Shown here one piece after another: positions 34,981 through 43,947 of a stretch of 64,000 nucleotides of DNA. Below the pieces are notes generated by a model. The model was not told the DNA's origin, did no database searches, and saw only the letters and a list, made by a program, of their open reading frames with translations. Within the stretch, counting starts at the first letter, position 1; each line of letters opens with the position of its first letter. The DNA lies in contig NZ_OZ244708.1 of assembly GCF_965218915.1 (NCBI RefSeq), positions 992,001 to 1,056,000 on the forward strand, read 5' to 3'. The DNA comes from Novosphingopyxis sp965218915 (GTDB lineage Bacteria; Pseudomonadota; Alphaproteobacteria; Sphingomonadales; Sphingomonadaceae). The translations under genes and the position numbers were made by a program.

Positions 34981-36486
34981 ATGCCGCGCCGAAATTCCGC
35001 CACGGGAGTATCGAACATTCGCAACGCCATCAATTCGGACGCCGCCCGGCGTTGCCAGAACCTCATCCTGTTCGGCGCGACGGGCGATCTGTCCAAGCGG
35101 ATGCTGCTGCCCTCGCTTTACGCGCTGCACGCCGACGAGCTGATCGCGCCGAACCTCAACATCTACGGCACCGCCCGCAGCGAGCTTTCGGATCAGGATT
35201 TCCGGGAGATGGCGGGCGCGGCGCTGGATGAATTCCTGCCCGAAGACCGTAAGGAGAAGGCCGCGCTTACGAGTTTTCTCGCGCGGCTCCATTATCAGCC
35301 GCTCGACGCTTCGACCATCGAAGGCTTCGACGAGCTCGCCAACAAGGTCGGCGATATCGGCGGCGGGCTCGCCATCTTCCTGTCGACGGCGCCGTTTTTG
35401 TTCGAGCCGACGATCAAGGGCCTGGAATCGGCCGGACTGGCGGGCGACAATGTCCGCATCGGCCTGGAGAAACCGCTCGGCACCGATTTCGAAAGCTCGG
35501 CGCATATCAACGACGCCGTGGCCGGGGTATTCCCCGAGGCGCGGACCTTCCGCATCGACCATTATCTGGGCAAGGAGACGGTGCAGAACCTGATGGCGCT
35601 GCGCTTTGCCAATATGCTGTTCGAGCCGGTGTGGAATTCGAACAATATCGACCATGTCCAGATCACCGTTACCGAGACGGTTGGCCTGGAGGGCCGCGCG
35701 GATTTCTACGACGATACCGGTGCGCTGCGCGACATGGTGCAGAACCATATGCTGCAGCTGCTCGCGCTGATCGCGATGGAGCCGCCGGGCGATTTCGACG
35801 CCACCGCAATCCGCGACGAAAAGGTCAAGGTGCTGCGCGCGCTCAGGCCCGTGCCGGAAGGCGACAGCGTGACCGGCCAATATGGCGACGGCGCGGTCAA
35901 TGGCGAGCCGGTCAAAAGCTATGAGAGCGACCTTGGCGCGGAGTCCGGCACCGAGACGTTCGTGGCGCTGAAGGCGCATGTCGACAATTGGCGCTGGCAG
36001 GGCGTGCCTTTTTATCTGCGCACCGGCAAACGCATGGGCGACCGGCGCAGCGAGATCGTGGTGCAGTTCAAGCCGGTGCCGCACAATATCTTCGTTGGGC
36101 GCGAGGGTAAGCTGGAGGCGAACACGCTGATCATCCGCCTGCAGCCCGAGGAATATGTGCGGCTGCTGGTGATGGCCAAGGAGCCGGGGCTGGACCGCGA
36201 CAAGATCGTGCTGCGCGAAGTGCCGCTGGACCTGTCGCTCAGCCAGGCGTTCGCGGGCACGCGGCGGCGCATCGCTTACGAACGTCTGCTGCTCGATCTG
36301 GTCGAGGGCGACCAGACGCTGTTCGTGCGCCGCGACGAGGTGGAGGCGCAATGGGAGTGGATTGATGCGATCCGCGAAAACTGGGCCAAAAGCGGCAAGA
36401 AACCGAAGTCTTATGGCGCGGGTGGCTGGGGGCCAAGCGCTGCGATCGCCTTGACCGAACGCGATGGGGTAACCTGGCATGATTGA
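34981..36486 (+). CDS. zwf: Glucose-6-phosphate 1-dehydrogenase
   Basis: Oxidises glucose 6-phosphate to 6-phosphogluconolactone, the entry step of the Entner-Doudoroff route. The 501-aa protein has the nucleotide-binding LILFGATGDLSKR and the substrate motif RIDHYLGKETVQN. ATG 34981 is used; an in-frame GTG at 34966 would add five residues, with AGG nearby. It is the first gene of a compact operon zwf-pgl-(glk-like)-edd-glk-eda whose members mostly overlap. Confidence 0.96.
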   Translation: MPRRNSATGVSNIRNAINSDAARRCQNLILFGATGDLSKRMLLPSLYALHADELIAPNLNIYGTARSELSDQDFREMAGAALDEFLPEDRKEKAALTSFLARLHYQPLDASTIEGFDELANKVGDIGGGLAIFLSTAPFLFEPTIKGLESAGLAGDNVRIGLEKPLGTDFESSAHINDAVAGVFPEARTFRIDHYLGKETVQNLMALRFANMLFEPVWNSNNIDHVQITVTETVGLEGRADFYDDTGALRDMVQNHMLQLLALIAMEPPGDFDATAIRDEKVKVLRALRPVPEGDSVTGQYGDGAVNGEPVKSYESDLGAESGTETFVALKAHVDNWRWQGVPFYLRTGKRMGDRRSEIVVQFKPVPHNIFVGREGKLEANTLIIRLQPEEYVRLLVMAKEPGLDRDKIVLREVPLDLSLSQAFAGTRRRIAYERLLLDLVEGDQTLFVRRDEVEAQWEWIDAIRENWAKSGKKPKSYGAGGWGPSAAIALTERDGVTWHD

Positions 36487-37174
36487 GCGCAAGAGTTTCG
36501 AGACGGTCGAGCAACTGCGCGAAAAAGTCGCGCTCGACGTCACCAAAATCATCCGCGAGGCGCTCCTCGAACGAGGGCAGGCGCTACTGGCTTTGTCGGG
36601 CGGATCGAGCCCGTTTCCGATCTATGAGAAACTCTCGCATAGCAACATCGGTTGGGGGAAGGTATCGATCATCCCCGCCGATGATCGCATCGTCGAAGAG
36701 GATAGCGAACTGTCCAATATCGCCGCGCTGCGCCGCGTATTCGGCGATACCGGGGCCAGTATCATGCCGCTGTTCGAAACCGCCGGAAATGAGGCGCAGG
36801 CCGCGGTCGAGGCGCGCGGGATCGCGGACAAGCTCAACTTTCCGATCGAACTCATCTGGCTTGGCATGGGAGCCGATGGCCATTTCGCCAGCGTCTTCCC
36901 AGGCCCCGATTACGACAAGGCGTTTAATCCGCCGGCGGGTGCCAAGGCGGTGCGCGTACGTCCCGATCCGTTGCCGCCAGAGGCTCCGGTATCGCGAATC
37001 AGCCTGTCCGTGCCGTGCATCTCCAATGCGCGAAATATCGTGCTGGTGATCGCGGGCGCGGACAAGCGCGCGGTACTGACCCGCGCGATCGAGGAGGGCG
37101 AGGCATCGGGCCTGCCGATCGCGCGCTTTCTGGCGCAACTCGAACGCAACGTAACCGTCTACGAGGGCCCCTGA
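36479..37174 (+). CDS. pgl: 6-phosphogluconolactonase
   Basis: Hydrolyses 6-phosphogluconolactone to 6-phosphogluconate. The 231-aa protein belongs to the SOL/NagB-like family, with LALSGGSSPFPIYEKL, IIPADDRIVEEDSELSN and LGMGADGHFASVFPG, the latter carrying the catalytic Asp-x-His. It overlaps zwf by 8 bp and touches the next gene at TGATG. Confidence 0.96.
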   Translation: MIERKSFETVEQLREKVALDVTKIIREALLERGQALLALSGGSSPFPIYEKLSHSNIGWGKVSIIPADDRIVEEDSELSNIAALRRVFGDTGASIMPLFETAGNEAQAAVEARGIADKLNFPIELIWLGMGADGHFASVFPGPDYDKAFNPPAGAKAVRVRPDPLPPEAPVSRISLSVPCISNARNIVLVIAGADKRAVLTRAIEEGEASGLPIARFLAQLERNVTVYEGP

Positions 37175-38112
37175 TGACCGTGGCGGCAGTACGAAGCGAT
37201 GCCAAGGACTGGCTGCTCGCCGACATCGACGGTGAAACGGCCACATTCGCCCTCGCGACACCCGGCGACCGGCCGAGTATCCATAACATGCGCCGCTACC
37301 CTACGCGGGATTTTCCAACGGCCACCGACGCTTTCATCGCCTACGCCCGCGATGCGCACATTCACTTGTCGCCGCGCGATTGCGCGCTGGTGGTATCGGG
37401 GCCGTTGCACGGAGATACAATTCGTGTGGCCCGATGCCCTTGGGTACTGACCCTTCAGGGGTTAGGGCATATACTCGGCCGCCCGCCATTGGCGGTGAAC
37501 GACAGCGCCGTGAAAAGCTGGGCCAATCTAGCACAGGACGAAGGCGAGCATCGGTTGATCGGTGGGGCCGGGAGTACCGATTTCAACGCGCCCGGACGCT
37601 GGGCGACGATCAATTTCGAAAATGGCCTGGGCGCATCGTTACTGGTCAGGAGGCCCGGCGAACGTTTGTCGCTGTTCGACGGAGAGATCGGCCATACGGG
37701 GTTTTCTCCGCGCGGCGAAAGCGAAACGGCATTGCACGCCGCGCTGCAAAAGCTGAAGCGCGGCGCGACCTGGGAGCTCGCCTTGCTCGCGCAGCCGGGT
37801 GATCCGATCTGGATCGCGGCGGGATTGTCTCCGGACCGCAGGACGGCCGATCGGATGCGTGCAACCATGCTGGGCAGCTTCGCCGGCGGTGTCGTATTGG
37901 CTTTGGGCGGCTGGAACGGCGTGTTTCTCTACGGGATTCCACGGTCGTTGCTTGCAAACGGCGATTGTCTGGCCGCGTTCAATGCGGCATTCGAGGACCG
38001 AACCGCCTATCGCAGCGAGGTTCGCCGTACGCCGCGCTGGACGGTGGCGATGGACCGGGTCAATCTCGTCGGCGCCGCGCGCATGCTGGCAAGGAGTATT
38101 GGCAAGACATGA
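37174..38112 (+). CDS. Divergent glucokinase-like protein (degenerate paralogue)
   Basis: A 312-aa protein with the overall plan of the Glk family but eroded motifs. The phosphate loop ADIGGTHARFA of the true glucokinase downstream is here ADIDGETATFA, GPGTGLGVGLL becomes FENGLGASLLV, and EGGHGDFAP becomes EIGHTGFSP. The ND pair carrying the usual catalytic Asp survives in AVNDSAVKSW. ATP binding is therefore doubtful. It overlaps pgl by 1 bp and edd by 4 bp, so it is maintained in the operon; a regulatory or altered-substrate role is more likely than decay. Function is not known to me. Confidence 0.8.
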   Translation: MTVAAVRSDAKDWLLADIDGETATFALATPGDRPSIHNMRRYPTRDFPTATDAFIAYARDAHIHLSPRDCALVVSGPLHGDTIRVARCPWVLTLQGLGHILGRPPLAVNDSAVKSWANLAQDEGEHRLIGGAGSTDFNAPGRWATINFENGLGASLLVRRPGERLSLFDGEIGHTGFSPRGESETALHAALQKLKRGATWELALLAQPGDPIWIAAGLSPDRRTADRMRATMLGSFAGGVVLALGGWNGVFLYGIPRSLLANGDCLAAFNAAFEDRTAYRSEVRRTPRWTVAMDRVNLVGAARMLARSIGKT

Positions 38113-39929
38113 CCCTTCATTCCAAGGTCGCCGAGGTCACCGAGCGTGTCATCGAAAAATCGCGTGAAGGCCGGGCGCGCTATCTCGATCTGATCGATCG
38201 GCAGCGTGAGGAGGGTACGCGGCGATCGGTGCTGAGCTGCGGCAATCTGGCGCATGCCTTTGCTGCATCCGGAGAAGACAAGTCCACCATCCGCCAGGCC
38301 CGCGCGACCAATCTCGCCATCGTCACCGCCTATAACGACATGTTGTCGGCCCACGCCCCCTATTATCGCTATCCCGAGCAGATAAAGGTCTTCGCGCGCG
38401 AAAAGGGAGCCACCGCGCAGGTCGCGGGCGGCGTGCCGGCGATGTGCGATGGCGTGACGCAGGGGCAGGACGGCATGGAGCTGTCGCTGTTCAGCCGCGA
38501 TACCATCGCGCTTGGCGCCGCGGTCGGCCTCAGCCATGCGATGTACGAGGGCGCGCTGATGCTCGGCATTTGCGACAAGATCGTACCCGGCCTGCTGATC
38601 GCGGCGCTGCGCTTCGGCCATCTGCCGACGATTTTCGTGCCCGCGGGGCCGATGCCCTCGGGTCTGCCCAACAAGGAAAAGCAGCGCGTGCGCCAGCTCT
38701 ATGCCGAAGGAAAGGTGGGGCGCGATGAACTGCTGGAGGCTGAGAGCGCGAGCTATCACGGCGCCGGCACCTGCACCTTTTACGGCACCGCCAATTCGAA
38801 TCAGATGATGATGGAAGTGATGGGCCTCCATGTGCCGGGCGCCGCCTTTCCCAATCCGGGCACGAAAATCCGCCAGGAACTGACCCGCGCCGCCGTCCAC
38901 CGCGTGACCGAAATCGGCGCGGGGGGTAATGATTACCGCCCGGTCGGCCGGGTGGTCGACGAAAAGGCGATCGTCAACGCCATCGTCGGGCTGCTCGCGA
39001 CGGGCGGATCGACCAACCACACCATCCATATCCCCGCCTTTGCCCGCGCCGCCGGGATCAGCGTCGATTGGCAGGATTTCAGAGACCTGGCGGACGTGGT
39101 CCCGCTGCTCAGCCGCATCTATCCCAACGGCTCGGGCGACGTGAACCATTTCCAGGCGGCGGGTGGCATGGGCTATGTCATCCGCGAACTGATCGGCGGC
39201 GGTTATCTGCACCCGGATATCATGACCGTTTGGCGTTCCGACCTCACCGCCTATGCCGACGAACCGTTTCTGGGCGAGGAAGGCCTTGTCTGGCGCGCCT
39301 CGCCGGAAACCAGCGGCGACGATGCCATGCTGCGGCCTGCGTCTGCGCCGTTTCAGGCGACCGGAGGCCTGGCGCTGCTCGAAGGCAATCTGGGGCGCTG
39401 CATCATGAAGACCAGCGCGGTCGACAAAGACCGCTGGACGATCGAGGCGCCGTGCCGTATTTTCGAACGGCAGGACGAAGTGCGGACCGCGTTCGAGGCG
39501 GGCGAACTCGACCGCGACGTGGTGGTCGTGGTGCGCCATCAGGGACCCAGAGCCAATGGCATGCCCGAATTGCACAAGCTGACGCCTCCGCTGGGCGTGT
39601 TGCAGGACCGGGGCTTCCGGGTGGCGCTGCTCACCGATGGCCGCATGTCCGGCGCGAGCGGCAAGGTGCCTGCCGCGATTCATCTTTCGCCCGAGGCGCT
39701 GGGCGGTGGGCCGATCGGCAAGCTGCGCGACGGCGATATCGTGCGCGTTTGCGCGCAAGTGGGCGTGGTCGAGGCCAAGGTCGATGCGGCCGAATGGGGC
39801 GCACGCGATCATGCGCCCGCCCAGCTCGGCAATCTCGGGCTGGGGCGCGAACTGTTCGCGATGATGCGCGCGCATGCCGACGAGGCGGAGAAGGGCGGAT
39901 CGGCGATGCTGGCGGAGGCGGGACTCTAG
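38109..39929 (+). CDS. edd: Phosphogluconate dehydratase
   Basis: The defining Entner-Doudoroff enzyme, converting 6-phosphogluconate to KDPG. The 606-aa IlvD/Edd-family protein shows the iron-sulfur cysteines in PAMCDGVTQG, GICDKIVPG and GAGTCTFYGTANSNQ, and the C-terminal LLTDGRMSGASGKVPAAIH. ATG 38109 overlaps the glucokinase-like stop by 4 bp. An upstream in-frame extension is not family-like. Confidence 0.97.
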   Translation: MTLHSKVAEVTERVIEKSREGRARYLDLIDRQREEGTRRSVLSCGNLAHAFAASGEDKSTIRQARATNLAIVTAYNDMLSAHAPYYRYPEQIKVFAREKGATAQVAGGVPAMCDGVTQGQDGMELSLFSRDTIALGAAVGLSHAMYEGALMLGICDKIVPGLLIAALRFGHLPTIFVPAGPMPSGLPNKEKQRVRQLYAEGKVGRDELLEAESASYHGAGTCTFYGTANSNQMMMEVMGLHVPGAAFPNPGTKIRQELTRAAVHRVTEIGAGGNDYRPVGRVVDEKAIVNAIVGLLATGGSTNHTIHIPAFARAAGISVDWQDFRDLADVVPLLSRIYPNGSGDVNHFQAAGGMGYVIRELIGGGYLHPDIMTVWRSDLTAYADEPFLGEEGLVWRASPETSGDDAMLRPASAPFQATGGLALLEGNLGRCIMKTSAVDKDRWTIEAPCRIFERQDEVRTAFEAGELDRDVVVVVRHQGPRANGMPELHKLTPPLGVLQDRGFRVALLTDGRMSGASGKVPAAIHLSPEALGGGPIGKLRDGDIVRVCAQVGVVEAKVDAAEWGARDHAPAQLGNLGLGRELFAMMRAHADEAEKGGSAMLAEAGL

Positions 39930-39933
39930 GACG

Positions 39934-40899
39934 ATGCGCATCGTGACCGCCGACATCGGGGGCACCCACGCGCGCTTCGCCATCGCCGAGGTGGAGAACG
40001 GCCGCGTGGTGTCGCTCGGCGAGCCGACCAAGATGCGCGCCGCCGACCATGCCAGCCTGCAAATTGCGTGGGAGGCCTATGGCGCGATGCTGGACGAGCC
40101 GCTGCCGCGCCACGCCGCCATCGCCATCGCCGCGCCGATCCGGGTCGAGGTGATCAAGTTCACCAACAATCCTTGGATCGTCCGGCCCTCGCTGATCGAT
40201 TCCAAGCTGCATCTCGACAGCCATGTGCTGCTCAACGATTTCGAGGCGGTGGCGCATGCGGTGGCGGCGGTGGATGAGGAATATCTGCTCCATGTCACCG
40301 GCCCGCGCGGCCCGCTCCCCGAAAATGGCGTGGTCAGCGTCGTCGGTCCGGGCACCGGGCTTGGGGTGGGTCTGCTTTACCGTCACAGGGGCGACGTCCT
40401 CGTGCTGCCGACCGAGGGGGGGCATGGCGATTTCGCCCCGCTCGACGATATCGAGGATCGGTTGCTCACCCATCTGCGCAAGCAGCATAACCGCGTGTCG
40501 GTGGAGCGCGTCGTATCCGGTCCCGGCCTGCGCGCGATCTGGGAGGTGCTTGCCGATATCGAGGGACGCGATATGCCGCGCGGTGACGACAAGGCGCTGT
40601 GGAGCGCCGCGCTGGCGGGAACCGACAGCATCGCCGAGGCCGCTCTCGACCGGTTCTGCCTGTGCTTTGGTGCGGTGGTCGGCGACATCGCGCTGGCCCA
40701 CGGGCCGGGGCCGGTGGTGCTTGCCGGCGGACTCGGCGCGCGGCTCGCCGATTTCCTGCCCAAATCGGGCTTTGCCGAACGCTTCGCCGCCAAGGGCCGC
40801 TTTCAGTCGCTGATGGAGCGGCAGCCGGTCCGGCTCATCGCCCATCCCGAGCCAGGCCTGTACGGAGCCGCGGCCGCCTTCGCCAAGGAACGGATATGA
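39934..40899 (+). CDS. glk: Glucokinase
   Basis: Phosphorylates glucose with ATP to feed zwf. The 321-aa protein shows all Glk-family motifs: ADIGGTHARFAIAE, NNPWIV, LLNDFEAVAHAV with the catalytic Asp, GPGTGLGVGLL and EGGHGDFAP. ATG 39934 lies 4 bp after the edd stop. It overlaps eda by 4 bp. This is the active counterpart of the degenerate paralogue at 37174. Confidence 0.96.
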   Translation: MRIVTADIGGTHARFAIAEVENGRVVSLGEPTKMRAADHASLQIAWEAYGAMLDEPLPRHAAIAIAAPIRVEVIKFTNNPWIVRPSLIDSKLHLDSHVLLNDFEAVAHAVAAVDEEYLLHVTGPRGPLPENGVVSVVGPGTGLGVGLLYRHRGDVLVLPTEGGHGDFAPLDDIEDRLLTHLRKQHNRVSVERVVSGPGLRAIWEVLADIEGRDMPRGDDKALWSAALAGTDSIAEAALDRFCLCFGAVVGDIALAHGPGPVVLAGGLGARLADFLPKSGFAERFAAKGRFQSLMERQPVRLIAHPEPGLYGAAAAFAKERI

Positions 40900-41519
40900 C
40901 ACCGATCGAAAATATCATGCGTACAGCGCCCGTGATCCCCGTGCTGGTGATCGAGGATGCATCGACCGCGCGGCCAATCGCCGAAGCGCTGGTTGCCGGG
41001 GGCCTTCGGGTGCTGGAAGTGACGCTGCGCACCGAAGCGGCGCTCAATGCAATCGCCGAGATGACGAAGGTCGAAGGCGCGATCGTGGGTGCGGGCACCG
41101 TGCTCGATGCCCGGGCGCTCGAGCGGTCGATTGCGGCAGGGGCCGAGTTCATCGTCTCGCCGGGCCTCACCGAACCGCTCGGCAAGGCGGCCTCGCATGA
41201 GCAGATCCCGTTCCTGCCGGGGGTCGCCAATGCGGGGGACATCATGCGCGGACTGGACATGGGCCTAACGCATTTCAAATTCTTCCCCGCCGAAGCGTCG
41301 GGTGGGATCGCCGCGCTGAAATCGCTGGCCGGGCCGTTCGGCCAGGTCCAGTTCTGTCCGACCGGCGGCATCACCGAATCGACCGTGGCCGACTGGCTGT
41401 CGCTCGATCCGGTGCTGTGCGTGGGCGGCAGCTGGCTGTTGCCGAAGGGCGAAACCGACTATGATGCCATCCGCCGCCGCGCAGAGACCGCCGGTACGTT
41501 CGCCGCCGGGCCGGGCTGA
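40896..41519 (+). CDS. eda: KDPG/KHG aldolase
   Basis: Class I aldolase that cleaves 2-keto-3-deoxy-6-phosphogluconate to pyruvate and glyceraldehyde 3-phosphate. The 207-aa protein has VLEVTLRT with Glu41, the Schiff-base Lys128 in THFKFFPAE and the phosphate loop CPTGGITE. It closes the Entner-Doudoroff operon and starts within the glk stop (ATGA). Confidence 0.97.
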   Translation: MTPIENIMRTAPVIPVLVIEDASTARPIAEALVAGGLRVLEVTLRTEAALNAIAEMTKVEGAIVGAGTVLDARALERSIAAGAEFIVSPGLTEPLGKAASHEQIPFLPGVANAGDIMRGLDMGLTHFKFFPAEASGGIAALKSLAGPFGQVQFCPTGGITESTVADWLSLDPVLCVGGSWLLPKGETDYDAIRRRAETAGTFAAGPG

Positions 41520-41547
41520 GATACCGGATCAAAACGCGGCTCTCGCC

Positions 41548-41576
41548 TTGACTTAGGCCCTGCTTTCACCTAATTG
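41548..41576 (+). promoter_or_regulatory. Candidate rpsT promoter
   Basis: TTGACT (41548-41553) and TAATTG (41571-41576) are separated by 17 bp, 66 bp upstream of the rpsT start and just after eda. This is a good sigma-70-type arrangement and separates rpsT from the Entner-Doudoroff operon. Confidence 0.6.
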
Positions 41577-41641
41577 CCGCCTCCAGATGCGACCGCGCCG
41601 CGATGCGCGGTCTTTTTGTTTCGCACAGACCCGAGGATTTC

Positions 41642-41902
41642 ATGGCCAATACGCCGCAGGCTAAAAAACGGATTCGCCGCAACGAGAAGCGCGAAACGAT
41701 CAACAAGAATCGGCTCAGCCGCATCCGCACCTTTGTGAAAAAGGTCGAGACCGCGATCGAAGCCGGCGACAAGGACAGCGCAAACGCCGCGCTCAAGGAA
41801 ATGCAGCCCGAACTCGCGCGCGGCGTGTCGAAAGGCGTCTACCACCGCAATGTCGCGGCGCGAAAGATGAGCCGACTCAACAAGCGGATCGCCGCCATCT
41901 GA
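41642..41902 (+). CDS. rpsT: 30S ribosomal protein S20
   Basis: An 86-aa basic, helical ribosomal protein that binds 16S rRNA early in 30S assembly. The start MANTPQAKKRIRRNEKR and the segment GVSKGVYHRNVAARKMSRL are typical. GAGGA lies 5 bp before the ATG. Its position directly upstream of dnaA is common in alphaproteobacteria. Confidence 0.98.
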   Translation: MANTPQAKKRIRRNEKRETINKNRLSRIRTFVKKVETAIEAGDKDSANAALKEMQPELARGVSKGVYHRNVAARKMSRLNKRIAAI

Positions 41903-41929
41903 TTCGATTTAATCGGGATCGAATTCACA

Positions 41930-41963
41930 GGCCCGCGGCGTATCGACGCTGCGGGTTTTTTTT
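41930..41963 (+). terminator. Intrinsic terminator after rpsT
   Basis: CCCGCGGCG and CGCTGCGGG form a nine-pair stem with one mismatch around a six-base loop, followed by a run of eight T. It lies about 30 bp beyond the rpsT stop. Confidence 0.85.
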
Positions 41964-42314
41964 ATGCGATCCATTGCTGCATTGCGGCGCACGGTAACTC
42001 CACGATTCGTGGACAAGGCTGGTCTTTTCTGATCGAGGTAACGACCTGAAACGCCTTGAATTTTGCGGTTTACAACGGTTTTCCGCGCTTTGCCGAGTCA
42101 ACGCAATATTTCAGATTTTTTTCACTCCGCACCCCTTGTGCGCAGGCTTTTTTGCTGTCTAGAACAGCCTCTGAGCAGTGAGCGCCGCGATCGCGATCTG
42201 TTCCAACTGGCATCGAAATGGATCGGCCCCGGAAGGCCGTGCTTTCCGGCAGAGGCACCATTGTGTCTTTCCTGAGGCTGTATTTGGGTCTTTGAAGAAT
42301 GGGGTGGATCAAGG
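41964..42314. promoter_or_regulatory. dnaA upstream region
   Basis: About 350 bp that must contain the dnaA promoter. One sequence, TTGTCCACG on the minus strand near 42010, differs from the DnaA box consensus at two positions. No cluster of boxes or AT-rich unwinding element is visible, so I do not call an origin. The T-rich block near 42115 and the G-rich segment before the GTG start are otherwise unassigned. Confidence 0.45.
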
Positions 42315-43703
42315 GTGGAAAGCAAATTGGCGATCATGCGTGACGGATCGACGGGAGAGTCTTTGGGGGAGGCCTGGCAGGCCCTGACGGGGGGATTGCG
42401 ACGCGATCTGGGAGCGCAAATTTTCGGTCAGTGGATTCGCCCGATCAAATTGGGCGCGTTCGATTCGGTCGAGGGCGAACTGGAGCTGCTGCTGCCGTCG
42501 GACTTCTCGGCCAAATGGGTGCGCGATCATTATGCCGACCGGTTGGGCCTGGCATGGAAGAGCGCTGTTCCCGAAGTGCGCACGTTGGCGATTCGCTCGC
42601 GCCCTAACGGCGCGCAAATCCAGCGGCTGCGCGCTGTGGACGATACTGCGCCTACCGTACAAGAACTGGCGACGGCGCAGGACAGCGCGCTGGACCCGCG
42701 CTACACGTTCGAGAATTTCGTGAAGGCGCAGGCCAATATCCTCGCCTATACCGCCGCCGAGCGGATGGCCGCACCGGAAGCGCCCTTGTTCAACCCGCTC
42801 TATCTCCAAGCCGCGACGGGGCAGGGCAAGACCCATTTGATGCACGCCATCGGCCATGCCTGGCGCGCCGCCAATCCGGGCGCGCGGGTGGTCTATATGC
42901 CCGCCGAGCGCTTCATGATGGAATTCGTCACCGCGATGCGCGCCAAGGAGACGATGGCGTTCAAGACGCGGCTGCGCGCGGCCGATCTGCTGCTGATCGA
43001 CGACATCCAGTTCATCATCGGCAAGATGTCGACGCAGGAGGAGTTCCTCCACACGATCGATGCCATCGTCGGCTCGGGCAAGCGGCTGGTGGTGGCCGCC
43101 GACCGCGCGCCGCAGGCGCTCGACGGGGTCGACCAGCGCATCCTTTCGCGCCTGTCGCAAGGCCTCGTCGCCGATATCCAGCCGGCCGATCTGGAGCTGC
43201 GCCGCGATATCCTGGAGCATCGCCTGGCGAGCATGCCGCAGGTTCAGGTCGGCGAGGATGTGGTCGAGTTTCTGGCGCGCACGATCAGCCGCAACGTCCG
43301 CGAGCTGGAAGGCGGGCTGAACAAGCTGCTCGCCTATGCGCAGCTGACCGGCAAGCCGGTATCCAAGCAGCTCGCAGAAGAGCAGCTCAAGGACATTCTC
43401 AGCGCCTGCCGCCGCCGGATCACGATCGACGAGATCCAGCGCACGGTGTGCGAATATTACCGGATCGACCGCAGCGAGATGTCGTCCAAGCGCCGCGCCC
43501 GCGCGATCGTTCGGCCGCGTCAGGTGGCGATGTATATCGCCAAGATGATGACGCCGCGCAGCTATCCGGAGATCGGCCGCAAATTCGGCGGGCGCGATCA
43601 TTCCACGGTGATCCACGCGGTGCGGCTGGTCGAGGAACTGCGCGGCAAGGACAGCGAGATGGACAACGACGTCCGCGCGCTGCTGCGCCAGCTGGAGGCT
43701 TGA
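42315..43703 (+). CDS. dnaA: Chromosomal replication initiator protein DnaA
   Basis: The AAA+ initiator that opens the replication origin. The 462-aa protein has an N-terminal DnaB-contact domain, a short linker, the AAA+ core with Walker A ATGQGKTHL and Walker B LLLIDDIQFI, and the helix-turn-helix domain with the DnaA signature GGRDHSTVIHAV. The start is GTG at 42315; an ATG at 42336 is an alternative. dnaN is not adjacent. Confidence 0.98.
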   Translation: MESKLAIMRDGSTGESLGEAWQALTGGLRRDLGAQIFGQWIRPIKLGAFDSVEGELELLLPSDFSAKWVRDHYADRLGLAWKSAVPEVRTLAIRSRPNGAQIQRLRAVDDTAPTVQELATAQDSALDPRYTFENFVKAQANILAYTAAERMAAPEAPLFNPLYLQAATGQGKTHLMHAIGHAWRAANPGARVVYMPAERFMMEFVTAMRAKETMAFKTRLRAADLLLIDDIQFIIGKMSTQEEFLHTIDAIVGSGKRLVVAADRAPQALDGVDQRILSRLSQGLVADIQPADLELRRDILEHRLASMPQVQVGEDVVEFLARTISRNVRELEGGLNKLLAYAQLTGKPVSKQLAEEQLKDILSACRRRITIDEIQRTVCEYYRIDRSEMSSKRRARAIVRPRQVAMYIAKMMTPRSYPEIGRKFGGRDHSTVIHAVRLVEELRGKDSEMDNDVRALLRQLEA

Positions 43704-43711
43704 AACCACCT

Positions 43712-43750
43712 GTCATTGCGAGGAGCCGATAGGCGACGAAGCAATCCATC
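43712..43750. repeat. Dispersed repeat (family C), single arm
   Basis: The sequence contains cattgcgaggagccg and gcgacgaagcaatcca, the same as one arm of the pair at 56551-56641. It lies just beyond the dnaA stop. Confidence 0.7.
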
Positions 43751-43899
43751 TGCGGTAGTAGCGCCATTCTGCTCTGATAGCTTCATCGCCTCAAGGTTCG
43801 TCACCCTAGCAAAAACTGGGTCCCGGGCCGGGGCGCAGTTACGCCTGAGATGCCAGCTTTCGCTGGCATGACGAGCGGATAGGGCTGGGATTGGCCCCA

Positions 43900-43927
43900 A
43901 AAAAAGGCGACTGCCGAGCCGCCTTTT
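43900..43927. terminator. Bidirectional intrinsic terminator between dnaA and the DUF4136 gene
   Basis: AAAAGGCG and CGCCTTTT flank a ten-base loop, so the hairpin has a T tail in both directions. It sits between convergent genes. Confidence 0.82.
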
Positions 43928-43947
43928 CATGTCATGCGACCAGCGCC

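Noticed and set aside
41903..42314. Replication origin next to dnaA
   Set aside because: Only one weak DnaA-box-like sequence and no AT-rich unwinding region were seen; in this group the origin is often away from dnaA.
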